Position numbers and translations under genes: made by a program. The notes below the pieces were generated by a model. The model did no database searches. It had not been told where the DNA came from and saw only the letters and a program-made list of their open reading frames with translations. Shown here one piece after another: positions 54,529 to 62,926 of a DNA stretch of 64,000 nucleotides. The first letter of the stretch is position 1. Every line of letters begins with the position of its first letter. Origin of the DNA: Muribaculaceae bacterium (GTDB lineage Bacteria; Bacteroidota; Bacteroidia; Bacteroidales; Muribaculaceae); contig JAGAJP010000050.1 in the NCBI GenBank assembly GCA_017626045.1, positions 1 to 64,000 of the forward strand, read 5' to 3'.

Positions 54529-56535
54529 ATGAAAATGCTTAAGACACTCTTCTTTGTAATCATTTTGTCGTTGCCGGGATATGTGAGAGCCCAGATCAAT
54601 GCCGAACAGGTGTTGACGATCGGGCGAAACGTTCTGTCGATGGACGACTATATGCTCGCGATTCAATACTTCAACCAAGCCATCAAGGCAAAGCCATATC
54701 TGGCGGATCCGTATTTCTTCAGAGCTCTTGCAAAGCTGAATCTGGAAGACTACAAGGGTGCGGAACTGGACTGCTGCGAAGCCATCAAACGAAACAAATA
54801 CAAGGCGGAGGCTTATAAGCTTCGTGGATTCGCGCGCCAGCATCTGGGACTCGACTCGCTTGCCGTATTGGACTACAACGAGGGACTTAAGCATGACCCG
54901 ACCGATAAGTATTTTCTCTTCTATAAGGGCGTGGCGCTGACTACGCTGAAAAAAAACGACGACGCCCTTGACGCCATGAACCAATTGCTGAGGCGGTATC
55001 CGCGTTTCGACGAGGGATATGCCGCCAGAGCATCTCTGAATCTGCAACGCGAGGACACCGTCGCGGCTCTCGCCGACGTGGAGAGCGCCTTGAAGCTGAA
55101 CCGAGCACAGATCAATCCTTACCTCATCAGAGCCGACATCGAAAGCCGGCGGGGAAACTGGGAGAATGCCCTCAACGATATGGAAGAGGCAGTAAGGCTT
55201 CGTCCGGAGGAACCTGCCTTCTACATCAACCGAGCCTATCTGCGCTATAACACCGACAATTACCTCGGCGCGATGTCGGACTATAACTATGCCCTCCAGC
55301 TGGATCCGGAAAACATGGCGGCACTATTCAACAGAGCACTTCTGCGGTTTGAGGTAAAAGACCTGATAAACGCAGAGAAAGACTTCACATCGGTGCTGAA
55401 ACTGAATCCCGGCAATTTCCATGCCCTTTACAACCGAGGTCTTGTGGAACTGGAATCGGGAAACTACAGAGCGGCACTCGCCGACTTCAAGAGCATAGCA
55501 CATAGGTATCCAAAGTTCTACCCCGTCTACTACGCCATTGCAGAGGCTGAAAGAGGTCTGGGCAACCTTCGAGCAGTAGGCGCCAACGTGAACTATGCCG
55601 AACAGCTTGTAAGGCAGTATGTGGCAAATCCGGAAAAGAACCCGCTGGACCGCCCCACCATAGCCGCCGGCACCCCCAACAACTCCGACAGCCACCCGGA
55701 AGGGGAAGAGGAGGAAGATGAAATCGAGGTCATGAACAGGTTCAACCGTCTCGTGACCATGAACAACATCACGGAGACCGAACTATCCTACAACGAAAAG
55801 ATCAAAGGACGAGTACAGGACAGGAACGTGATGGCGGAGCCGGAGCCACTGTTTGCCCTGTCGTTCAATCCCTCCCCAAAATCGCTCGGCGGCGTCACTA
55901 ACTATTTCCGGGAACTTGACGCCTTCAACCGGGGACGATACATAAACCGCACCATCTATATATCGCCGCTGTCGGGAACCCTCACCGACAAGGAATACGA
56001 GGCACTCTTCAAACTGACCGACGACTACACCGCAGTAATCTCCGCAAGTGGAAAGAATGCCCGTCCGGCAGACTACATAGCGCGAGGCATAGGATTCTCA
56101 ATGCTGAAAAACTACAAGGCGGCGATAGAGGACTTTGACGCGGTGTTAGCGTCGAATCCGGACTTCACCCTCGCCTATATGGCACGAGGAGTGGCACGCT
56201 ACGCTTCGGCCCTGACACAGGAAGACCAGCGTCTCGCTATGAAGACTATAGCCTACGCCGCCGCAGACTTCGACACCGCGACAAGACTCAATCCTGGACT
56301 TGCACACGCATGGTATGACAAGGGGTGTATACTGTATTCCCAGCGAGACTATTCCCAGGCGGCGGAATGCTTTTCAAAAGCTATCAGCATCGACCCGGAA
56401 TTCGGAGCGGCATACTACAACCGAGGTCTCTGCGCCTTGTCGACAGGAAAGAAAAACGAAGCTTTCTCCGACCTTTCGAGGGCGGGAGAATTAGGAATCC
56501 TGCCGAGCTACAATATCCTCAAGAGGATGAAATAA
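54529..56535 (+). CDS. exported TPR-repeat protein
   Basis: 668 aa with a signal peptide (MLKTLFFVIILSLPGYVRAQ). About ten tetratricopeptide repeats (for example AIKAKPYLADPYFFRALAKL, AMSDYNYALQLDPENMAALF, ALADFKSIAHRYPKFYPVYY) in two blocks split by an acidic Glu-rich linker near 390-400. TPR proteins of this size in Bacteroidota are periplasmic or envelope scaffolds; the partner is not known. The start could be ATG 54529 or 54535. Confidence 0.85.
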   Translation: MKMLKTLFFVIILSLPGYVRAQINAEQVLTIGRNVLSMDDYMLAIQYFNQAIKAKPYLADPYFFRALAKLNLEDYKGAELDCCEAIKRNKYKAEAYKLRGFARQHLGLDSLAVLDYNEGLKHDPTDKYFLFYKGVALTTLKKNDDALDAMNQLLRRYPRFDEGYAARASLNLQREDTVAALADVESALKLNRAQINPYLIRADIESRRGNWENALNDMEEAVRLRPEEPAFYINRAYLRYNTDNYLGAMSDYNYALQLDPENMAALFNRALLRFEVKDLINAEKDFTSVLKLNPGNFHALYNRGLVELESGNYRAALADFKSIAHRYPKFYPVYYAIAEAERGLGNLRAVGANVNYAEQLVRQYVANPEKNPLDRPTIAAGTPNNSDSHPEGEEEEDEIEVMNRFNRLVTMNNITETELSYNEKIKGRVQDRNVMAEPEPLFALSFNPSPKSLGGVTNYFRELDAFNRGRYINRTIYISPLSGTLTDKEYEALFKLTDDYTAVISASGKNARPADYIARGIGFSMLKNYKAAIEDFDAVLASNPDFTLAYMARGVARYASALTQEDQRLAMKTIAYAAADFDTATRLNPGLAHAWYDKGCILYSQRDYSQAAECFSKAISIDPEFGAAYYNRGLCALSTGKKNEAFSDLSRAGELGILPSYNILKRMK

Positions 56536-56592
56536 CCGAAGAATGACCTTCTACCCGCAAAGATGTAAGACAGGTAGAAAGAAACATGAATA

Positions 56593-56624
56593 AAGAGCCG
56601 ACGCCATCGGGGGCGCCGGCTCTT
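56593..56624. terminator. bidirectional terminator
   Basis: GAGCCGACGCC and GGCGCCGGCTC pair around ATCGGG with a one-base bulge, between the convergent TPR and LRR genes. AAA precedes and TTC follows, so either direction is possible. Confidence 0.7.
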
Positions 56625-56655
56625 CGCTATTTCGGAATGGGGATAGTCAGAATTT

Positions 56656-57717
56656 TCAGATGTAGTTGCTCCAGGTTCCAAGAATCTGATGCAGTTCAGG
56701 ACTTGCATCCGTACGGAAGTCGGTCAGCATAAAGTCGCCGGAAACATTCACGAAACGGAGGATTGAGTCGAAGGAAACATCGAGGGTTACAAGCTGCGGG
56801 TTCTGCGCTACGTTTACTCTCTGTAGGAGCGAGAAGTTGGAAAGGTAGACAGTGGTCAGATTGTTGTACTGGAGGTCTACGAAGGCGAGGTTCTGGCAGG
56901 ATTCAACTGCGAAAGAAGTAAGCGAGTTGTAAGGGAGCCAGAGGTCGCTGAGCATCGGGCATCCGGAGATGCTGAAACCTGTCATGTGGTTGTCGCTTGC
57001 GAGCAGCGTGTAGAGCTGGGGAAGATTCTGGATGTAGAGTTTGGAGATCTTGTTGTCGCTTACATTAAGGTTCTGCAGCGAGGTGAGACCTGAAAGCGAA
57101 ATTTCCTGCAGTTCATTGTAGCTTGCATAAAGATGTCTAAGAGCCGTGCAGTCGGTTACCACGAGTTGCTCCAGACGGTTGTTCATTACATTAAGAGTGG
57201 TGAGGTTCGCAGAGTTGGCAACATCGAGAGAAACGAGGAAATTGCTTGAGATATTGAACTCTTTCAGCAAGGGCACCCCGCTTAGGTCTATTTCAGGAAG
57301 ACGGTTGCGATAGAGTTTCAATACTTGGAGCGACGGGCACTTAGCAGCCGAGAACGCCTTAAGAGCGTTGCGACCGGCATTCACCTCGACGAGAGCCGGG
57401 CAATTGTCGACGATAAGGCTTGTGAGACGGTTGTCGGAGACATCCACCTTCTTAAGTGCGGGGAAGTTGCTCAGGTCGAGAGTACCTGCCAGTTTCTTTC
57501 CTTTGAGATCGATTTCGGTAATAGCACCGTTTTCGACTTTCACGCCCGCCATGGATGTGAACTTAGTGCCGTTAAGGTTCATGGTTTGAGCGTTGGAGAC
57601 GCCTTCAGTGTTAGTCTGAGACAGGAAGGATTCCATAGCCTTCTTCTCATTTTTAGACTGAGCCCAAGCGCAGCTGAAGGTCAGAACCGCAGCAAGGATG
57701 AGGATTGTTCTTTTCAT
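56656..57717 (-). CDS. secreted leucine-rich-repeat protein
   Basis: 353 aa from ATG 57717 (MKRTILILAAVLTFSCAWAQ, a signal peptide); a Met nine codons upstream is the alternative. A repeat array of about 21 residues per unit covers residues 70-330 (LTSLIVDNCPALVEVNAGRN, LTTLNVMNNRLEQLVVTDCT). The consensus L-x-x-L-x-V/A-x-x-N is that of BspA-like or SDS22-like LRRs in gut Bacteroidota, which often mediate adhesion. No C-terminal sorting domain. Confidence 0.85.
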   Translation of the reverse strand: MKRTILILAAVLTFSCAWAQSKNEKKAMESFLSQTNTEGVSNAQTMNLNGTKFTSMAGVKVENGAITEIDLKGKKLAGTLDLSNFPALKKVDVSDNRLTSLIVDNCPALVEVNAGRNALKAFSAAKCPSLQVLKLYRNRLPEIDLSGVPLLKEFNISSNFLVSLDVANSANLTTLNVMNNRLEQLVVTDCTALRHLYASYNELQEISLSGLTSLQNLNVSDNKISKLYIQNLPQLYTLLASDNHMTGFSISGCPMLSDLWLPYNSLTSFAVESCQNLAFVDLQYNNLTTVYLSNFSLLQRVNVAQNPQLVTLDVSFDSILRFVNVSGDFMLTDFRTDASPELHQILGTWSNYI

Positions 57718-57869
57718 AACTTTAGGATTTTTAGTGTTTTTCATTCAGTGTTTTTCTTTAAAATATCAGTTTAGACCCGCCTTTTTGCAGGCGGTGGGGA
57801 AAAGTTTTCAGGAATCAGAGTTGGCCGGGGACCTTCTTCCCGATTGGTTTCATCAGTAAAACGTTTTAA

Positions 57870-57909
57870 CATTATAATGGTTTAACATTTTGTTAAAATT
57901 TTTATAATG
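57870..57909. promoter_or_regulatory. nested palindrome upstream of the LRR gene
   Basis: CATTATAA (57870-57877) pairs with TTATAATG (57902-57909), enclosing TTTAAC/GTTAAA (57881-57886, 57892-57897). Located about 150 bases upstream of the LRR gene start in a 293-bp gap that otherwise holds a terminator and a CCGCCT/AGGCGG hairpin near 57780-57800. Confidence 0.45.
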
Positions 57910-57942
57910 CTAAGAGTGCGATTCTTATAATTTCGACCTAAA

Positions 57943-58007
57943 GGTCAAAAAAGAACGGCTGTGGCCTACGACAGGAATGACAATATTCCCGCCACGGGTC
58001 ACAGCCG
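57943..58007 (-). terminator. terminator of the 58038-59114 lipoprotein gene
   Basis: CGGCTGTG (57956-57963) pairs with CACAGCCG (58000-58007), with an inner GGAAT/ATTCC stem. On the minus strand TTCTTTTTTG follows. Confidence 0.75.
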
Positions 58008-58037
58008 AATTAGCAGTTACTATGGTTTAGCGGGCTA

Positions 58038-59114
58038 TTATTTGCCTGTTTTATTGCTTATTTCCTCAGCCGTATCTACTGTCAAGTCAGAAGTTTCAGA
58101 CTCAAGAATAATATTTCCGTTCTTGGTGGTATTAGGAGTTCCGGTGATGCTGACTTTCAATACTCTCTTATGCTTTGCCTGCACAGTAGTCTGCGCCGTG
58201 AACTTTTCTGTTTCTCCGGCACCCTTATGCCATGTGAATTCCAGAAGAATCTGTTTTTCATCGCTCTTCAGATCATTTAAGGAATATACTCCTTCCCAAG
58301 GACCAGAGTCTGGACTGATCTGACAATTATCGGGAAACTTCAAGGTAACATTATCATCGTTATCCGGCTTTGTGACATCCTTCCAAGTAACATATGTGTC
58401 GTCTGGTATACTTCCGCATTCGATTCTGAAGCCAAATGATTTGTATTTCATCGAGATGGTGATATTGGGCTCATCGGCAGACGGATTGAAGTCAGAAAGT
58501 ACTCCGTATAGTCTGTCCACTCTTGGATAGTCGAATGTTGTTGTGTTGGAAAAAGACGTGACACGAGCCGTACCGCTTCCAAGCTGGCATAGCCAATAAT
58601 CTGAAGTCTTTGAATCATCCGACACTTTGATTTTGTATATGAACTTGTTCAGATCCATAGAATCGTATCCAACCGGATTGTTTTCTCCAATGGTCGTCTT
58701 TGAGAAAGGTGCCGGATAATTATTGTTATTGGGACGATATACATCATCACGGTCACGAAGAATCGTAGCCTCAAAAGAATATAAGAAGCCACCTACAAGA
58801 GTTATTGATATTCCTTCTGTATAAAGAAAAACACCGTGGGCATATTGCTCCGATTCAGAAGACGCGGAGCTGTCTATGGCACGGCGCTTGACGTTTATTC
58901 CGACGTAAGAGCTGGAGGAAGACTCAGCTTTTGTAAGAGGTTCGTCGGATTCATCCACCCGGTCACCTCCAAACGAGAACGTATACGTGTAAAGTTTTCC
59001 GTACTCCTCGTCGGAGACCCTGTGGTTGCCCTCTTCAAGAGGGTCGTTGCTGCTGCCGCATGCGGCGAGAAGTGTCAACACACATGCAAATGCAAAGTCA
59101 CGAAGTTTTCTCAT
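58038..59114 (-). CDS. surface or periplasmic lipoprotein of unknown function
   Basis: 358 aa with lipobox LLAACGSS (Cys19). After an acidic/Ser linker the chain is beta-rich, with several short Tyr/Asp-rich strands (YTYTFSFGGDRVDESD, FGFRIECGSIPDDTYVTW) and an ending VLKVSITGTPN, like fimbrillin-type or SusE-like surface lipoproteins. No family is recognised with certainty. Single-gene unit with its own terminator. Confidence 0.65.
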   Translation of the reverse strand: MRKLRDFAFACVLTLLAACGSSNDPLEEGNHRVSDEEYGKLYTYTFSFGGDRVDESDEPLTKAESSSSSYVGINVKRRAIDSSASSESEQYAHGVFLYTEGISITLVGGFLYSFEATILRDRDDVYRPNNNNYPAPFSKTTIGENNPVGYDSMDLNKFIYKIKVSDDSKTSDYWLCQLGSGTARVTSFSNTTTFDYPRVDRLYGVLSDFNPSADEPNITISMKYKSFGFRIECGSIPDDTYVTWKDVTKPDNDDNVTLKFPDNCQISPDSGPWEGVYSLNDLKSDEKQILLEFTWHKGAGETEKFTAQTTVQAKHKRVLKVSITGTPNTTKNGNIILESETSDLTVDTAEEISNKTGK

Positions 59115-59161
59115 GGTAAAATGTATTTAAGTGTAATTTGTATTTAAGGTAAGATTTTGAA

Positions 59162-59806
59162 TCAAAGATTCTTCAGACTCAAGATAGCCTCATGAGGCGT
59201 CTTGCTTCCGAAAACATAACTTCCCGCCACCAGCACGTCGGCACCGGCAGAAGCCAGAAGCGCGCCGGTCTTCTCGTTGACACCGCCGTCCACCTCAATC
59301 ATCGCCTTGGAGCCGGAGGCAAGACAGAGCTGCTTAAGCGCCTTCACCTTGTCGATAGTGTGGGGGATGAACGGCTGTCCGCCGAAACCCGGTTCAACCG
59401 ACATAATCAGCACAAGGTCAAGGTCGGCTATGATATCTGAGAGGGTTGAAACCGGTGTCGCGGGGTTAAGTGTCACGCCGGCGAGCATACCTGCCTCATG
59501 AATATGCTGCACGGTGCTGTATAGATGCAGGCAAGCTTCTTGATGAACATTCATTATAGTAGCTCCGAGATCTCTCACATGAGAAATCCATTTCTCGGGC
59601 GATACCGTCATCATGTGTACGTCGAGAGGCACACGGCACTCACGAGCCACACCCTTAAGGACAGGGAAGCCGAATGAAATGTTTGGCACGAACACGCCAT
59701 CCATCACGTCGAGGTGAAGAAAATCAGCCTCCGAACTGTTGATCATTTCAATCTCTCTGTCAAGATGAAGAAAATCTGCGGCAAGCAGCGACGGGGAAAC
59801 TTTCAT
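59162..59806 (-). CDS. rpe: ribulose-phosphate 3-epimerase
   Basis: 214 aa TIM-barrel enzyme of the pentose-phosphate pathway. VSPSLLAADFLHLDREI, FLHLDVMDGVFVPNISFG, HMMTVSPE, MSVEPGFGGQPF and IEVDGGVNEKTG provide the metal-binding His/Asp and catalytic residues. Same strand as dedA and miaA, 21 bp after dedA. Confidence 0.96.
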   Translation of the reverse strand: MKVSPSLLAADFLHLDREIEMINSSEADFLHLDVMDGVFVPNISFGFPVLKGVARECRVPLDVHMMTVSPEKWISHVRDLGATIMNVHQEACLHLYSTVQHIHEAGMLAGVTLNPATPVSTLSDIIADLDLVLIMSVEPGFGGQPFIPHTIDKVKALKQLCLASGSKAMIEVDGGVNEKTGALLASAGADVLVAGSYVFGSKTPHEAILSLKNL

Positions 59807-59827
59807 ATCTCGCTGTATATATTTAAA

Positions 59828-60520
59828 TTAGTTATCTTTATTGCCGTCTTTCGAGGCGGTCTCTCTTTTTCTGAACGCATTCCAGCATATATAAATGATG
59901 CATATCACAAGCAGACCATATCCCGCATAAGTGAGATATGAATTATACTGCTCGACCTTGTCGAATAGTTCCGACGGCGACACATGGAGTGAAAGCCAAT
60001 ATCCGAGCGATGCGAGCACGATGTTCCACACAAGGGCACCAAGAGTCGTGAAGATTGCAAATACTCCGATATTCATTTTGGAGAGACCGGCAGGAATTGA
60101 TATCAGCTGGCGGATTGCCGGGATAAGCCTGCCGATAAATGTGGAGACCGCACCATGCTTATCGAAATACGCCTCAGCCTTGTCGACTTTCGCACGGTCG
60201 ATGAGGCATGCGTGTCCAAACTTGCTGTCGGCAAAAGCATACACAATCGGACGCCCAACCCACATAGAAAGGAAATAGTTGATAAACGCGCCACACAAAG
60301 CGCCGAGAGTAGCCATCACCACCACCATCACTATATTCATGTCGCTACCGACACCGGTATTGGTGCAAGCGAGATAAGCCGCGGGAGGCACCACCACCTC
60401 GCTGGGGAAAGGGATGAACGAACTCTCTACCACCATGAAAAGAAACACAAACAAATAGTTGGCGTTTTCAATAAACCACTGGAAAAACTGGGATGCGTCA
60501 AAAAGACTTAAAAGTATCAT
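59828..60520 (-). CDS. DedA-family membrane protein
   Basis: 230 aa, five or six membrane helices. The SNARE-assoc/DedA motifs are FIPFPSEVVVPPAAYLA and FIGRLIPAIRQLISIPAGLSKM. DedA proteins take part in lipid-carrier (undecaprenyl phosphate) or phospholipid recycling and proton homeostasis; the exact substrate cannot be given. Between miaA and rpe on the same strand. Confidence 0.9.
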   Translation of the reverse strand: MILLSLFDASQFFQWFIENANYLFVFLFMVVESSFIPFPSEVVVPPAAYLACTNTGVGSDMNIVMVVVMATLGALCGAFINYFLSMWVGRPIVYAFADSKFGHACLIDRAKVDKAEAYFDKHGAVSTFIGRLIPAIRQLISIPAGLSKMNIGVFAIFTTLGALVWNIVLASLGYWLSLHVSPSELFDKVEQYNSYLTYAGYGLLVICIIYICWNAFRKRETASKDGNKDN

Positions 60521-60546
60521 ATCTTAAGTATATAAACATAAATAAT

Positions 60547-61476
60547 TCATAGCGGCTTTCGAAGCGCCGCCATCACCTCACTGATGAAATCAGACTCGGA
60601 GAGGTCATAAGGGAGCCAATGTATACGGAAACCTCGCCTCTCCATGCCACGGAACCAGGTCATCTGCCGCTTTGCAAACTGATGTATGGCGATCTCAAGC
60701 TGTCTTGTCATTTCATCCAACGATAGCTGACCGAGAATGTGCATAGTGACGTATTTATATTCCAGCCCGTAATAGATAAGGCTGTCGGGATGCACACCGG
60801 ATGCGATAAGGCTCCTCACCTCCTCCACCATTCCCTCGTCCAGACGGCTTCGGAGACGGGAGGAAATTCTTGCCCTTCTTTCTTCACGCGGGATGTCAAG
60901 ACCGATAATGAGGCTATTGAGCCGTCCGGCGCTTTCCCTGTCTGCCGCGAGAGCCTCTTCGGGATGCAGCGAATAATAATGCTGAATCTCTATGGCGCGC
61001 AACGCCCTGTCGCGCGTATCCACGTCAGTTGAATTGTGCAGACTTTTCATGGCGCCGAGAATCTCCGTCAGTTCCTCAAGCGACTTTCCAGCCAATTGCG
61101 AACGCAACTGCTCGTTTCGAGCCACTTCCGGCATCACGATACCGGCGAGAGCCGCCTCCACATACATACCGGTCCCCCCACACAGAATAGGCATAGCTCC
61201 TCTTTCCCGAATGCCGTCGAATGAATTTCGGAAGTCTCGGAGAAAGCGATGCAGATTGTATTTCATCCCGGCATCCTCGATGTCGACAAGATGATATCTG
61301 ATGTCACCGTATTCCGATAGATCCTTTCCGGTGCCGATATCCATCCCGCGATACACCTGACGGCTGTCGCCACTGATTATTTCTCCACCGATGGAGCGCG
61401 CGAGCTGAACCGCCCGGCGAGTCTTTCCGCATGCCGTGGGGCCTACTATGGCTATTATCTCGGGGGTATTGTTCAT
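60547..61476 (-). CDS. miaA: tRNA dimethylallyltransferase
   Basis: 309 aa. P-loop AIVGPTACGKTRRAVQLA, SGDSRQVYRGMDIGTGK and CGGTGMYVEAAL are family motifs, and RQMTWFRG ends the catalytic core. Adds the isopentenyl group to A37 of tRNAs reading codons starting with U. The 32-base gap to the next gene (61509) suggests one operon with the membrane protein upstream. Confidence 0.95.
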   Translation of the reverse strand: MNNTPEIIAIVGPTACGKTRRAVQLARSIGGEIISGDSRQVYRGMDIGTGKDLSEYGDIRYHLVDIEDAGMKYNLHRFLRDFRNSFDGIRERGAMPILCGGTGMYVEAALAGIVMPEVARNEQLRSQLAGKSLEELTEILGAMKSLHNSTDVDTRDRALRAIEIQHYYSLHPEEALAADRESAGRLNSLIIGLDIPREERRARISSRLRSRLDEGMVEEVRSLIASGVHPDSLIYYGLEYKYVTMHILGQLSLDEMTRQLEIAIHQFAKRQMTWFRGMERRGFRIHWLPYDLSESDFISEVMAALRKPL

Positions 61477-61508
61477 AATACAGAGAATCTTTTATCGTCG
61501 GGAGGTTG

Positions 61509-62867
61509 TCAGCAGTTGACGTCTTGTCGGCTACGAGACTTACCTGACAATTTCCTCAAATAACTCTTAAGTCGGAAAAAGCGGGAATCGCTGTTGAAAG
61601 CTGCAATCTTAATCCATTTGTCGTCCTGCATGTCTATCTTAGACTTCCTGACATCGGCGAGCGTAATGTCGCGCTGATAGGAGCGGATTGGATTCTTTCT
61701 ATATCCGTTCTCATCATAAGTCTTTTCCGTCATTATAATCGTATAAAGACGTGAAATATCAGCCAAAGCGTTCACACTCAGCCTCATCGGATCCGCACTA
61801 TAGATTTTCTTTATTTTGGAGAACGGAATCCATTCACCGGGAGCGTTTAACTTCTCGTAAAGGCTCTTGTCTCCGTTGAGGAAATAGAAATACCTGAGCA
61901 TAAAATATTTCTCGGCTCCCAAAATATGGCGTCCATAGAAAAGCCTCGGCTCGCCATCGGCAACACCGGTCAGTTCCTCCGCGATCTTCCTGACATAGGA
62001 ATCAGATATGCCATTGACGCTTTTCTTCACGATAAAGGGGGTGTCGTAAATACCCTCGTTCTGATTGATACGGTCGGTGGCATTCGGATTGATATAGATG
62101 TCCTCACCGCATATCACATAAAACCTCACATAAGTGTTTGCCGACATTTTCTCCAGCTGCTCCGGAGTGACAATCTCATCGTGCTCCTCCAGGTCGATGA
62201 AAATATTGAAATATCTGACCATGAAATAAATCTCGTCGATAATAACGATAAGCACCACCACCCACACAAACACATACCAGTCGCGCGCATTCTGGTTTAC
62301 ATCCACATACGACATCAAATAATATGCCCATACAATCACGGAAAGTACACCGAATAGACCGACCATGTTCCTGAGCTGGAGGCGGGTCTCACGATATGAC
62401 ACAAAACCGTAGTAACCGCGGTCATAGACATTTCCGTGAGAAATTCGGCAAGTTCTGCAAGCCGGCATCGACTTCTTGAAGACGCAAGCAAAGAGCGACA
62501 CCACAAACGACACCGGCATAAGGATAAGCGCAGGCAGATAAGGGTCGTCGAAGAATATCAGCTCATGCGGAATGCTGCCGTCATTCCAGATCCTGAGGAT
62601 AACAAGCAGGATTGAAACAATGGTGTATGCAAGCAGACAATAGAAAACCGTCTGCATCATGACCATACAGCCGGGCTGCTCCCCTGCCTCATTGTTTAGG
62701 ATAATGGTATAGAGGACAGCGCAAATGAAGAGTGACACCACCGGTGCCAAGAAAAACGGTAACATGTGAGTCGCCACAATAGTCACCACAGTGCAGAGGA
62801 GCCCCACGGCAAAATTACGCCACAGGTAATAAAACTGCATGCTGCTGATTTTCCTTATATCGTCCAT
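61509..62867 (-). CDS. membrane protein of unknown function
   Basis: 452 aa. At least six membrane helices in the first 230 residues (FAVGLLCTVVTIVATHMLPF, IVSILLVILRIW, GVLSVIVWAYYLMSYV), with a cytosolic CxxC pair (PACRTC) between helices 4 and 5. The C-terminal 220 residues are soluble and mixed alpha/beta. No known family. It precedes miaA. The leader ACAACTTCGACAG weakly resembles the AAACAACTTCA motif. Confidence 0.7.
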   Translation of the reverse strand: MDDIRKISSMQFYYLWRNFAVGLLCTVVTIVATHMLPFFLAPVVSLFICAVLYTIILNNEAGEQPGCMVMMQTVFYCLLAYTIVSILLVILRIWNDGSIPHELIFFDDPYLPALILMPVSFVVSLFACVFKKSMPACRTCRISHGNVYDRGYYGFVSYRETRLQLRNMVGLFGVLSVIVWAYYLMSYVDVNQNARDWYVFVWVVVLIVIIDEIYFMVRYFNIFIDLEEHDEIVTPEQLEKMSANTYVRFYVICGEDIYINPNATDRINQNEGIYDTPFIVKKSVNGISDSYVRKIAEELTGVADGEPRLFYGRHILGAEKYFMLRYFYFLNGDKSLYEKLNAPGEWIPFSKIKKIYSADPMRLSVNALADISRLYTIIMTEKTYDENGYRKNPIRSYQRDITLADVRKSKIDMQDDKWIKIAAFNSDSRFFRLKSYLRKLSGKSRSRQDVNC

Positions 62868-62926
62868 AAACTGTCGAAGTTGTGATACGACTTTAGCTCT
62901 TCCTTATTCAACTGAGATTCGTGTAT

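Noticed and set aside
54343..55047. 234-codon minus-strand frame opposite the TPR gene start
   Set aside because: It covers the TPR promoter and signal peptide region and has no recognisable domain.
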